Assembly (NCBI GenBank): GCA_012735495.1
Contig: JAAYHD010000032.1
Span: 43,762 to 107,761, forward strand
Length of the DNA: 64,000 bases
Direction of reading: 5' to 3'
Origin: Clostridiales bacterium
GTDB taxonomy: Bacteria; Bacillota; Clostridia; Lachnospirales; Lachnospiraceae
The notes under the pieces were generated by a model. The model was not told the DNA's origin. It did no database searches and worked only from the letters and a program-made list of their open reading frames with translations. How positions within the stretch are numbered: the first letter of the stretch is position 1; the number at the start of each line of letters is the position of its first letter. This document shows, one piece after another, positions 53,662 through 61,927 of this stretch. The translations under genes were made by a program, and so were the position numbers.

Positions 53662-53705
53662 ATTGTATAAAAAATTTTTATTTCCTTTGATATTTTTTAT
53701 ACAAT
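53662..53705. promoter_or_regulatory. 14-bp inverted repeat just upstream of the sugar operon promoter
   Basis: ATTGTATAAAAAAT (53662-53675) and ATTTTTTATACAAT (53692-53705) are perfect inverted copies with centres 30 bp apart, the near copy starting 4 bp upstream of the -35. A further ATACAAT lies at 53606-53612 in the leader. These could bind the operon's GntR regulator or another factor. The DNA between 53706 and 53820 shows nothing else that I can support. Confidence 0.55.
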
Positions 53706-53820
53706 GTGCCAACATGCTCCATTTTTGCGTGTAATGGCCGGATATCAAGGTGTTCAATTTATTGTTCCAAAATATTTTTTCCTTATTTATTATGCCAATA
53801 TCTTAAATGCTTCATATCAC

Positions 53821-53849
53821 TTGCAAAAATTGATAAAAGGAGTTATAAT
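53821..53849 (+). promoter_or_regulatory. SigA promoter of the serS T-box leader
   Basis: TTGCAA (53821-53826), 17 bp, TATAAT (53844-53849); transcription would start near 53856, about 55 nt before the T-box AGAGAG element. Confidence 0.8.
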
Positions 53850-53883
53850 TGTTGAAAATTAATATTGTAAAGCACAGCGATGA

Positions 53884-54095
53884 TAAAAGCTACGATTTAT
53901 GAACTTCTTCAGAGAGCCGATGTTTGGTGCGAATCGGTGTTGGTCTGAATCCTTCCACTTTTGGAGCTGTTGGCGATGAGTCAAAGGGTGGTGCCCTTTA
54001 CAGCACCTGCGAGTGGTCGGTTTTTACCGGCAATTTGGGTGGCAACGCGGAATCCTTTCGTCCCAAGCAATTCGGGATTAAAGGATTTATTTATT
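53884..54095 (+). ncRNA. T-box riboswitch leader of serS
   Basis: Stem I starts with AGAGAG (53911) and the apical GCCGATG...GGTGCGAATCGG hairpin; a GAATCC segment places a UCC (serine) codon at 53950-53952 in the likely specifier loop. The T-box sequence GGGTGGCAACGCGG at 54037-54050 pairs with the tRNA acceptor end. A terminator at 54051-54087 competes with the antiterminator. Uncharged tRNA-Ser would stabilise the antiterminator and turn on serS. The codon assignment is by position and by the downstream gene, not by folding software. Confidence 0.88.
54051..54091 (+). terminator. T-box terminator hairpin
   Basis: AATCCTTT (54051-54058) pairs with AAAGGATT (54080-54087), with an inner TCCC/GGGA stem, followed by TATTTATTATT. 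The 5' side directly follows the T-box sequence, as expected for mutually exclusive antiterminator and terminator. Confidence 0.75.
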
Positions 54096-54127
54096 ATTGG
54101 GAATAAACAAGATATAGGAGGAGAAGC

Positions 54128-55411
54128 ATGATTGATTTAAAATTTCTGAGAGAGAATCCTGAAATCGTTAAGGAGAACATCCGTAAGAAATTCCAGGATC
54201 ACAAGCTTGGGCTGGTGGACGAGGTTATAGCCCTTGACCTCGAGAACCGCAACGCAAAGCAGGAGGCGGATAATCTTCGGTATGAACGCAACACTATTTC
54301 CAAGCAGATTGGCGCGCTGATGTCACAGGGCAAAAAAGATGAAGCCGAGGAGCTTAAGAAAAAAGTTGTCGAGCAGTCGGACCGTCTGAAAGCCCTTGAA
54401 GAAAAAGAAGCCGAGCTTAGCCGGAAAATAACTGAGATTATGATGGTTATTCCGAACATAATCGATCCCAGTGTTCCCATCGGCAAGGATGACAGTGAAA
54501 ATGTAGAGCTGATGCGCTTTGGCGATCCGGTGGTTCCCGATTTTGAAATACCTTACCATATCGATATAATGGAAAACTTAAACGGCATTGACCTGGACAG
54601 CGCAAGGAAAGTTGCGGGCAACGGCTTCTACTACCTCATGGGCGATATAGCGAGACTTCATTCCGCCGTTTTGGCATATGCCCGTGATTTCATGATTGAC
54701 AAGGGATTTACGTACTGCGTCCCGCCGTTCATGATCCGCAGCGAGGTTGTCACCGGCGTCATGAGCTTTGCGGAAATGGACGCCATGATGTACAAGATTG
54801 AAGGAGAAGACCTTTACCTGATTGGCACCAGTGAACACTCCATGATAGGCAAATTTATAGATACTATAATACCTGAGGAAGCCCTTCCCCAGACCCTGAC
54901 CAGCTATTCACCGTGCTTCAGAAAGGAAAAGGGTGCCCACGGCCTTGAGGAAAGAGGCGTTTACCGTATCCACCAGTTTGAAAAGCAGGAAATGATTGTG
55001 ATATGCAAGCCCGAGGAAAGCATGGAGTGGTTTGAGAAGCTGTGGAGATATACTGTTGATATCTTCCGCTCCATGGACATACCTGTAAGGGCGCTTGAAT
55101 GCTGCTCCGGCGACCTGGCAGACCTGAAGGTCAAGTCCGTGGACGTCGAAGCATGGTCTCCGAGACAGCAGAAATATTTCGAGGTCGGAAGCTGCTCCAA
55201 CCTGGGCGACGCACAGGCAAGAAGGCTGAAGATCCGTGTGGCGGGTGAAAACGGGAAATATTTTGCGCATACCCTGAATAATACCGTGGCCGCGCCGCCC
55301 CGAATGCTGATTGCGCTGCTGGAGAACAATTTGAATCCGGACGGCTCCGTGAGGATACCGAAGGTCCTCCAACCCTATATGGGCGGGAAAACCGTGATTG
55401 CAAGAAAATAG
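54128..55411 (+). CDS. serS: serine--tRNA ligase
   Basis: 427 residues. The N-terminal coiled-coil arm (residues about 27-105, rich in Lys/Glu) that binds the long variable arm of tRNA-Ser is present. The class II catalytic core follows: RKEKGAHGLEERGVYRIHQFEKQE (motif 2) and HTLNNTVAAPPRMLIALLENN (motif 3). Start at ATG after AGGAGG. Regulated by the T-box upstream. Confidence 0.96.
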   Translation: MIDLKFLRENPEIVKENIRKKFQDHKLGLVDEVIALDLENRNAKQEADNLRYERNTISKQIGALMSQGKKDEAEELKKKVVEQSDRLKALEEKEAELSRKITEIMMVIPNIIDPSVPIGKDDSENVELMRFGDPVVPDFEIPYHIDIMENLNGIDLDSARKVAGNGFYYLMGDIARLHSAVLAYARDFMIDKGFTYCVPPFMIRSEVVTGVMSFAEMDAMMYKIEGEDLYLIGTSEHSMIGKFIDTIIPEEALPQTLTSYSPCFRKEKGAHGLEERGVYRIHQFEKQEMIVICKPEESMEWFEKLWRYTVDIFRSMDIPVRALECCSGDLADLKVKSVDVEAWSPRQQKYFEVGSCSNLGDAQARRLKIRVAGENGKYFAHTLNNTVAAPPRMLIALLENNLNPDGSVRIPKVLQPYMGGKTVIARK

Positions 55412-55430
55412 ATTGCCGACGGTTATATGG

Positions 55431-55506
55431 GTGGCTGCCAGATTTCAAAAGAGGACATGGGTGTTGCCACACACACCCATGTCCTCTCCTGAAATCAGAT
55501 AGCCGC
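55431..55506. terminator. long inverted repeat after serS
   Basis: Nested arms GTGGCT/AGCCGC, GATTTC/GAAATC and GAGGACATGGGTGT/ACACCCATGTCCTC (14 bp perfect) form a hairpin of about 76 nt. No T run follows. It probably ends serS transcription or protects the 3' end. The stretch 55507-55624 to the convergent cotH stop shows nothing else. Confidence 0.6.
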
Positions 55507-55624
55507 CTAATAATGCATTCATCCACGAACTGTTAATTTTTATAAGTAAGATAGTGTGCAGGCGTGAGCAGGATTGACGGGGAGCATGGGCAACTGCATC
55601 ACGGGTCCTTTCCGGCAGGAGTGG

Positions 55625-58066
55625 TTATTGCGGTTGGCTGCCGGGTCTTGGCTCTTCGGAGAATTTCAGGGTTTGTAAATTGCGGATGTAGGTGCTTCCA
55701 TCCTTTAGGTCGGGGATTGTGACTTCATCCACGAGCTCGCCGTAATAGTATAGGGCTACCGTTTCTCCGTCCCTTAGGTTGAATCCCGCACGGATAGTGT
55801 TGTCCGCATTGGCTTGCCGGTTGGTTTCCCCAAGGATTTTTAGGCTTTCTCCGCTTCTTAGTATCCTCATGGTGAATACCAGCTTGCCGGGTTCATTTTT
55901 ATCATCGGTTAATGAATAACCGAGAAGGTTGATGTCTTCCTTGTACGGATTGTAAAGGATTATGTAGTCGCTGTCCCCGTCGGAGCAGACCTCGGTTATG
56001 ATTAATCCGGGGTTTCTTGGCTTTTTCTTAAGCTCATAGGATATTTCAATCCTGTTGTCAACCGTATCCGAGTATTTGATTATCAGCTCGTAATCCTCAA
56101 CAGCTTCACCGTTAACAACCCAATGGCTGAATTCTTCTCCTGCAGGAATCAGGGGAGTTAGTACCGTTTCGTACTTGGAATAATATCTTCCTTCGAATTC
56201 TTCGAATGTTTCGATGCCGTTGATTCTTACCCCTGCTCCCTTGGGAGGCTTTACATTCATCCGGTATATTTGGCCCAGGTTAAACAGCTTCCTGTATCTT
56301 TCAAGTATATATTCAGCTCTTTCTTTATTGAATTTCTTAATGTCCTCTATCCGGTCGGGCAGATGGTCAGGCCTTACCCAATCGTCGATAATGCCTTTGT
56401 CATACATGTGCATCTGTTCATGCAGCCTTGAATCGTTCAATTCGTCCAAAACCATGTTGAAATTGTCCGGTGAGAATACGCCGTTTATCAGATCCAGCGT
56501 TCTTTTTATAAAATACTCCAAGCAGTCATCCCTCTGCAGGAGCTTACTGAACAGGGGGCTGTTCCAGTTGGTCTTTCCGGGTGTGCTGATGTACTTGCTA
56601 ATATTATCCGTTGTCGGCCGGGCTCCATATATTCCAAAGCTGAAATCCAGGTCGTGAAGAAGGTATCGCCATTTCCCGTCAAAGGGGGCTTCGCCGTACT
56701 CTTCCCCTTCCGCAGCATAGTAACGATATACCTTGTAATTGTTATGGGGCCAATCTTCATTCAGGATATAAATCTGGAGAGCATAGTATTCCAGGTAATT
56801 TTCCACATCAATCAATTCGCAAAGCTCTTCATATATCTCATCATTTCTTATGTTTTTATTGACATATGAGTAGGCCTTTTCATAGTCCTTCAAGGCCTTT
56901 TCTCCCCCCTCGTCCCCGTCGGCGCTTTTGTAGGTTTCACCGCCTTCCAGGATTTCAAAGGTTCCGGCATATTTCCCATAATGCTGCTCAAAGTATTCGT
57001 CGCAGTACACCTCATGCAGCCACAGGCACCCCCGGTACTCTCCATTTATAAATAATGCGGCCGGGCGTACCGCCTCATAATCCCGGAATCCCGCCAGGCC
57101 TGCCAGGGTATGGAACAATTCGTCCCGGATAAATGCAAAGCCGTTGTCATTTCCGCAGTTCCTAAGCACAAGCCTCTTGAATTCGGCTATTTTCCGCCCG
57201 TCTCCGCTTGCAGCCCGTTTATTGGGGAAAAACTCGTACCTGATTTTGTTATTTATTTCGTCATACTCCCTTCTGGCATATATTTTAAGGGATTTTTGCC
57301 TGTTGGCCCTTGACCAGCCGCCGTATACGCGAATGCCGGCGTTCTGGCTTGCCACGCCGGTCCCGTCGGGCTCAATCACCTCAAGATATACCTCCCTTTC
57401 ACTTTCCCTTCCGCGGATATTGAAGTTGGCAGGATCGGGAGGTTCGATTTCCTTCCAGGGGTTGTTTTTTATAAAATCATCCCTTAATTTCCCCGCCACC
57501 AATATGCCATGCTCATAATCATAAAGGTTATAGGGATCGCTTGTAATGGAAAATACCAGGGTGTTGAACCGGCTTCGGATGTCTTTTCCGACAAAATACG
57601 TATGTACAATCGTATCCGTCTCGGTGCCGTCCTCATAATACCCCTTGGCCTTAATCGGGTAAACCTTAAGTATCGTTTTTGACCTCAGCTCAATGGGTTC
57701 CCTATACAGGGTTTTGGTTTTATCCGGGTCGGAGCCGTCAAGGGTGTAATAAATCTCGCAGGGCTTGCCGCTTATAATCTCCACATGAACCGTATCCTTG
57801 TAAAAATACTCCTGTTGGGCAAAGGCTATCCCATGAACCCCGGTTTCAGCCTGCTCATTTTCATCGGCGGAATGCCCATCATCTATTGATAAAACGCCGT
57901 TGTCGGATAATGATGAGTCAATATATGAATCACCGCCGTCCGAAGGGGTTATAACCTCTTTTATATTGTTTGCTTTTGCATTCTCCTCCTCCATGTGGGC
58001 ACCGGCAGCAACGGATGCAGCCAGCGCAATACATAAAAGGAGAATAACAATTAATCTTTTGGACAC
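55625..58066 (-). CDS. CotH kinase family spore protein with chitobiase-like and lamin-tail domains
   Basis: About 813 residues from a GTG at 58066 behind GGGGGA. Signal peptide KRLIVILLLCIALAASVAAGA. Residues about 85-165 resemble the chitobiase/beta-hexosaminidase C-terminal fold (CEIYYTLDGSDPDKTK). A CotH kinase domain follows (RGRESEREVYLE, GWSRANRQKSLKIYAR, LVLRNCGNDNGFAFIRDEL, PAALFINGEYRGCLWLHEVYC, WRYLLHDLDFSFG, with the LHDLDF acidic motif). The C-terminus carries a lamin-tail-like domain (GLIITEVCSDGDSDYIILYNP). CotH phosphorylates coat proteins in Bacillus. A secreted multidomain version may act on the spore surface or cell wall. Confidence 0.87.
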   Translation of the reverse strand: MSKRLIVILLLCIALAASVAAGAHMEEENAKANNIKEVITPSDGGDSYIDSSLSDNGVLSIDDGHSADENEQAETGVHGIAFAQQEYFYKDTVHVEIISGKPCEIYYTLDGSDPDKTKTLYREPIELRSKTILKVYPIKAKGYYEDGTETDTIVHTYFVGKDIRSRFNTLVFSITSDPYNLYDYEHGILVAGKLRDDFIKNNPWKEIEPPDPANFNIRGRESEREVYLEVIEPDGTGVASQNAGIRVYGGWSRANRQKSLKIYARREYDEINNKIRYEFFPNKRAASGDGRKIAEFKRLVLRNCGNDNGFAFIRDELFHTLAGLAGFRDYEAVRPAALFINGEYRGCLWLHEVYCDEYFEQHYGKYAGTFEILEGGETYKSADGDEGGEKALKDYEKAYSYVNKNIRNDEIYEELCELIDVENYLEYYALQIYILNEDWPHNNYKVYRYYAAEGEEYGEAPFDGKWRYLLHDLDFSFGIYGARPTTDNISKYISTPGKTNWNSPLFSKLLQRDDCLEYFIKRTLDLINGVFSPDNFNMVLDELNDSRLHEQMHMYDKGIIDDWVRPDHLPDRIEDIKKFNKERAEYILERYRKLFNLGQIYRMNVKPPKGAGVRINGIETFEEFEGRYYSKYETVLTPLIPAGEEFSHWVVNGEAVEDYELIIKYSDTVDNRIEISYELKKKPRNPGLIITEVCSDGDSDYIILYNPYKEDINLLGYSLTDDKNEPGKLVFTMRILRSGESLKILGETNRQANADNTIRAGFNLRDGETVALYYYGELVDEVTIPDLKDGSTYIRNLQTLKFSEEPRPGSQPQ

Positions 58067-58160
58067 AAAAATCCCCCTTGTCAATCCGGTTTGCTGCAAT
58101 TATCATAGCATATAATTCCATTAAATAAAACAGCAAAGGCCAATATCAAGGGGGATTTTT
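58067..58160 (-). promoter_or_regulatory. 14-bp inverted repeat pairing the cotA 3' end with the cotH ribosome binding site
   Basis: CAAGGGGGATTTTT at 58147-58160 is the exact inverted copy of AAAAATCCCCCTTG at 58067-58080. On minus-strand mRNA reading through from cotA, the first arm would pair with the arm holding GGGGGA, the Shine-Dalgarno of cotH, hiding it. The 66-nt loop contains a TATGATAAT box (58126-58118 region) that could start a shorter mRNA free of the first arm. Confidence 0.65.
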
Positions 58161-58161
58161 A

Positions 58162-59991
58162 TTATTTGACTATTTTCATCGGACGCATCATTTCATTGTC
58201 CTCATGGTCCAGCAGGTGGCAGTGCCATACATATCCCACTCCTGAGGCTGGATCAAATGAGAAATAGTTTTCACCGGGCACCGACAGTCCTTCCTGAACG
58301 TCCTGAGGCGCATAGCGTACCCTGATCCGTGTCACCTGGCCGGGATTTACCACTATTGTATCTTTCCAGCCAACTTCATTTTCCTTGGGCGGAATCGGGT
58401 CCCCCGTAAGATACGGCTCTACAGGCACCACAACAGGCGGCTTCTTTAGGGGCAGCGGTCCATTTTTCTTCTCCCACTCGGCCGCATAGTCGGTCAAATT
58501 TATATTCTGGCGATTTACCAGCTGGAATTGAATTAGGTGTATGTGAATCGGGTGGGCACCCGCCGTCATGCCAACAATGAGCCAATCCTCCGTCGAACCG
58601 ACTCTCGGCGTCTCAGTCTCCGTAGCGCTCCATTCCTGTCCGTTGAGAAGCATCATGGTAGGAATTCCCGAAGGTCCGGTTATGTCATTCAAGGTGACAA
58701 TCCGTTTCGGTGAGTCTTCCTTCAGGGCAGGTATATAATTTAAAGTGTCGGGAAGCTTGTCAGGCTTAACCGGTTTGCCCGCATCTACAGGCACGGTAAA
58801 CTGCATGATCTGTCCGACGGTATCCGGGTCGGGCGGTCCGCCAAACGGATAGGGAGCCGCCGCATCATTAAGCAGGCGAATGGATGTCCCGGGTTCAATA
58901 TCCGAAAAGTTCACCAGTATATCCGCTCTTTCGGCTGGAGCCAGCAAAAGTGACGTCAGGCGGGCCGGATGCTTTAACAACCCTCCGTCGCTGCCTATCT
59001 GTATAAACTCCATGCCATTTGAAAGCTTCAGGTTATAGAATCTTGAGTTGGAACCGTTCAAAATTCTGAAACGATATTGCCTCCTTTCAACATCCAGGTT
59101 CGGCCAGACCTTGCCGTTTACAACTATAACGTCCCCAAAGAATCCTACGGCCCAGTACGGATGCACATCAGGATTGAGTCCTTCGTTGGCGAATAATAAT
59201 GACCCGTCCGAATTGAACATCTTGTCCTGGATTACCAGCGGAATCTCATAATCGCCTTCCGGCAGCTTAAGCCTTTGTTCCGAGTATTTCTTTTTGCCCG
59301 GCTTTTCTTCACGAAGCAGATAAAACCCCGCAAGTCCCGCATACACATTAAGCCTTGTCATTCCCAGGGCGTGGTCATGGTACCACAGTGTCGCCGGCTC
59401 CTGTGTGTTGGGGTAGGTATAAGTTGAGGACACATACCCGGGCCCGCACCTTCCGTCATGGGTAAACCATGCGTCGGGATGACCGTCGCTGTCCGACTGC
59501 ACCTCGGCACCATGCAGGTGTGTGACAACAGGACCCGGTGCCTGCGCTTCCGGAAATCCGGGCGGGAACGCCGGCCAGGGTTTTTGAGGGTCCATGGGCA
59601 TGCTGTTGGGGTTTGCCCAATGCAGGGTGGGGTCCACCGGTAAAAAATGCGGCTCTCTTATGCAGTTTTTCCAGGTCACCACAACGGGAATATTGCGCTT
59701 TGCTTCAAAGGTGCATCCCGGGGAACCGATATGGTATTTCAGCTTGCCGGTCTTAGGGTCGCTTACAACGCCGCCATAACCATACACCTTCGTCTCGGGA
59801 TATCCGGGAGGAAGCATTTGCTGATAGGTTTGGTCGATGAACACCACATAATGATGCTGTATCTGATAGCGGTTTACCAGGTGTTTATCCGTCCTCTTCT
59901 TTACCACGTATGGCTCAAACACGGGCGGTTTCTCAAGCTTGTTCACATATTTGGGAATTGTCTTGGGATCTAATTTGACGGCTTCGGACAT
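58162..59991 (-). CDS. cotA: multicopper oxidase, CotA-type spore coat laccase
   Basis: About 609 residues. Four copper-binding motifs are intact: VVTHLHGAEVQSD, TLWYHDHALGMTRLNVYAGL, AGAHPIHIHLIQFQ and VWHCHLLDHEDNEMMRPM. The start SEAVKLDPKTIPKYVNKLEKP is like Bacillus CotA. It oxidises phenols or bilirubin-like substrates with O2 and gives spores pigment and UV resistance. No signal peptide, as expected for coat delivery from the mother cell. ATG at 59991 follows AGAAGG. Followed by cotH; the two are likely late sporulation genes. Confidence 0.92.
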   Translation of the reverse strand: MSEAVKLDPKTIPKYVNKLEKPPVFEPYVVKKRTDKHLVNRYQIQHHYVVFIDQTYQQMLPPGYPETKVYGYGGVVSDPKTGKLKYHIGSPGCTFEAKRNIPVVVTWKNCIREPHFLPVDPTLHWANPNSMPMDPQKPWPAFPPGFPEAQAPGPVVTHLHGAEVQSDSDGHPDAWFTHDGRCGPGYVSSTYTYPNTQEPATLWYHDHALGMTRLNVYAGLAGFYLLREEKPGKKKYSEQRLKLPEGDYEIPLVIQDKMFNSDGSLLFANEGLNPDVHPYWAVGFFGDVIVVNGKVWPNLDVERRQYRFRILNGSNSRFYNLKLSNGMEFIQIGSDGGLLKHPARLTSLLLAPAERADILVNFSDIEPGTSIRLLNDAAAPYPFGGPPDPDTVGQIMQFTVPVDAGKPVKPDKLPDTLNYIPALKEDSPKRIVTLNDITGPSGIPTMMLLNGQEWSATETETPRVGSTEDWLIVGMTAGAHPIHIHLIQFQLVNRQNINLTDYAAEWEKKNGPLPLKKPPVVVPVEPYLTGDPIPPKENEVGWKDTIVVNPGQVTRIRVRYAPQDVQEGLSVPGENYFSFDPASGVGYVWHCHLLDHEDNEMMRPMKIVK

Positions 59992-60069
59992 AAATATAAC
60001 CTTCTTTCTAAATGATTTCACAATATCATATGAATCATTCGTCAAGAAGGTGTATATTTCGACAATATT

Positions 60070-60609
60070 CTACAATCGAACGAAAATCGGCTCATGCTCT
60101 ATGGCCGGAAGCAGCTTCTTTAGAACATCATCCGTCCGTAGTTTTATGCTTGAGGTGTTTATGCACGGATGGCATGCCATGTACGGCTCTTTAAGCAGCT
60201 CTTCATCAATGATAAGCTGCACCTGATGATCCTTGTCATTCATTAACCCCATAACGGTTACCGAGCCCGGAGCAATCTCCATCAGCCGCTCCATATCCCC
60301 GGCGGAACCAAAGGACAGCCTTGCGCTTCCAATCTGCTTCGACAGATCCTTGGTCAGGAATTTCTTATAGCCCGGCATCAGCAGGAGATAGAATTTTGTC
60401 CTTTGGGCATTGCACAGGAACAGGTTCTTGCACATGGCCACCCCGAAAGCCTTGTCAACTCCTTCGCATGCATCCATTGTCTCCAGGGCCTCATGGTCCA
60501 CACGCTGGTACTCGATTCCAAGGCTGTCAAGCAAATCATATGCCCGCATCTCTTTTTCAAGCCGTCCCGAAGAATCCTTCGGTCTTCCCGTGTGTACAAT
60601 ATAGTCCAT
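60070..60609 (-). CDS. prolyl-tRNA synthetase-associated domain protein (ProXp-ala/PrdX family, YbaK fold)
   Basis: 179 residues. GVAMCKNLFLCNAQRTKFYLLLMPG (Lys of the editing site), GSARLSFGSAGDMERLM, APGSVTVMGLMNDKDHQVQLIID and ACHPCINTSSIKL are the hallmarks of free-standing ProX proteins that deacylate Ala-tRNA-Pro. Acts in the cytoplasm in translation quality control. No operon partner; AGGAAG precedes the ATG. Confidence 0.9.
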   Translation of the reverse strand: MDYIVHTGRPKDSSGRLEKEMRAYDLLDSLGIEYQRVDHEALETMDACEGVDKAFGVAMCKNLFLCNAQRTKFYLLLMPGYKKFLTKDLSKQIGSARLSFGSAGDMERLMEIAPGSVTVMGLMNDKDHQVQLIIDEELLKEPYMACHPCINTSSIKLRTDDVLKKLLPAIEHEPIFVRL

Positions 60610-60749
60610 CTTTCTTCCTCCGCATGTATTTAATCAGTTATGTCGGCAATACCGGAGCTTAAGAATGACTCTTTAAGAAATAATATAACAGCTCTCATAT
60701 ATAATCAAGGGTATCAGCCAATTATTTCCGCTTGGGAAGGTATTTTATA

Positions 60750-61304
60750 TTAATTCTCAACTAGCCTGTATATGGAGTTCTCCCTGGTTAAAATACCTTC
60801 ACAGACCATTTCCCGCCTTATGGTACAGAAATCATCATGAAAATCAGCTATTATCAGGTTTACTTCCCGTTCGGTATATTCCCTGCCGGGCTCGAAGGCC
60901 TTTGCTATCTCATTCAGCACGATCAGCCTTTTCTTTCGCTGGGACGGAATGTTTTTCAGCTTGCCGTACTCGAAGAAATTCTCAATCACCCTTCTCCTGT
61001 ACTCCTCTTCCCTCTGCTTCTGAAGGTCTGCCTCCGGGGATTCCTCCTTGATAATATCAAGAATCGTGGACTTGAAAATATCTTCATTTATGCTGTAGAT
61101 ATTATAATATTGCTCCTTCCTCGACGTAACGGCCCCTGCGTCCTCAAGCTTCTTAAGGTGAAATGATATGGTTGAGGGAGTCAAACCAAGCCTTTGCGCC
61201 AGTAACTCCACATACATATCCTCGTTTACAAGGGATTTTAAAATCTGCAGCCTTGATTTGTCCGAAAGGCATTTAAATAGCTTAATTGCTTTATCCTCAG
61301 TCAT
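60750..61304 (-). CDS. ArsR-family transcriptional regulator with DUF2087 domain
   Basis: About 184 residues. Winged helix: AIKLFKCLSDKSRLQILKSLVNE, LLAQRLGLTPSTISFHLKKLEDAGAV. The C-terminal DUF2087 part reads FFEYGKLKNIPSQRKKRLIVLNEIAKAFEPGREYTEREVNLIIADFHDDFCTIRREMV. The metal-binding ELCVCDL box of ArsR proper is missing, so metal sensing is not implied. ATG 61304 follows GGGAGGG and overlaps the upstream gene's stop by 8 nt, so the two are co-translated. Target genes unknown. Confidence 0.88.
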   Translation of the reverse strand: MTEDKAIKLFKCLSDKSRLQILKSLVNEDMYVELLAQRLGLTPSTISFHLKKLEDAGAVTSRKEQYYNIYSINEDIFKSTILDIIKEESPEADLQKQREEEYRRRVIENFFEYGKLKNIPSQRKKRLIVLNEIAKAFEPGREYTEREVNLIIADFHDDFCTIRREMVCEGILTRENSIYRLVEN

Positions 61305-61698
61305 TGATTTCCCTCCCAAGCTCGTTAAACATCTCAAGGAACTTCTCCTTAAGCTCATTGGCAACGGCAAGCTTGCATTCCTCTATGACCTGCTTGACAA
61401 TATCTCCATGCTCCTTTGCCATGCTTAAGGATTTCTTCCAGTTGACAGGTATGGTGTCAAATCTGAGCAAATACCCGCCGTACATGTTTATATCCTTGAT
61501 ATTCTCGAGATTCTTGCCCTGAAGCTGTTTGATATCATTTATGAACAGGGTCTTGAATATCTCATAGATATTTATCTTTATCTTCTCCAGGTTTGCCTCG
61601 TCCTTGCGGTCATCCGCTTTATATTGCTTATGCAGGTTATCATGCTCGGCTATCTTTTCATTAATATAAGCCAGGTATCTTTCCTCCAGTTCTCTCAT
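61297..61698 (-). CDS. conserved-type hypothetical protein upstream of the ArsR regulator
   Basis: 133 residues from ATG 61698 after GGAGG. Helical and highly charged (MRELEERYLAYINEKIAEHDNL, KADDRKDEANLEKIKINIYEIFKTLF), without membrane segments or signal peptide. I do not recognise the family. Translational coupling to the ArsR-DUF2087 gene suggests that it modulates that regulator or senses its signal. Confidence 0.7.
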   Translation of the reverse strand: MRELEERYLAYINEKIAEHDNLHKQYKADDRKDEANLEKIKINIYEIFKTLFINDIKQLQGKNLENIKDINMYGGYLLRFDTIPVNWKKSLSMAKEHGDIVKQVIEECKLAVANELKEKFLEMFNELGREIND

Positions 61699-61863
61699 AA
61701 CACATCTTTCCTCCTGAAAACAATAATACATTAGACTCACATGCATGTGACATTGTAACTATAACATTTAAAATGGATTTTGTCAATCCATTTTTATTAA
61801 TATCTAATCAAATTTTTTGCGTTTAATTTTATGAAATAATGATTTTGTATTTTAGAATAAAAT

Positions 61864-61887
61864 TACGAGCGGCATACGCCGCCCGTA
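61864..61887 (-). terminator. hairpin after the phosphotransferase gene
   Basis: TACG-A-GCGGC and GCCGC-C-CGTA arms around an ATAC loop; on the minus strand followed by ATTTTATT. A probable terminator 40 bp after the stop. The rest of 61747-61927 is AT-rich with nothing else seen. Confidence 0.5.
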
Positions 61888-61927
61888 GTTATAAAAGCCT
61901 AATATATAAATCAACAAAAAGCTATCT

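Noticed and set aside
53924-54106. ORF of 60 codons upstream of serS
   Set aside because: It runs through the T-box elements and terminator, which explain the sequence better.
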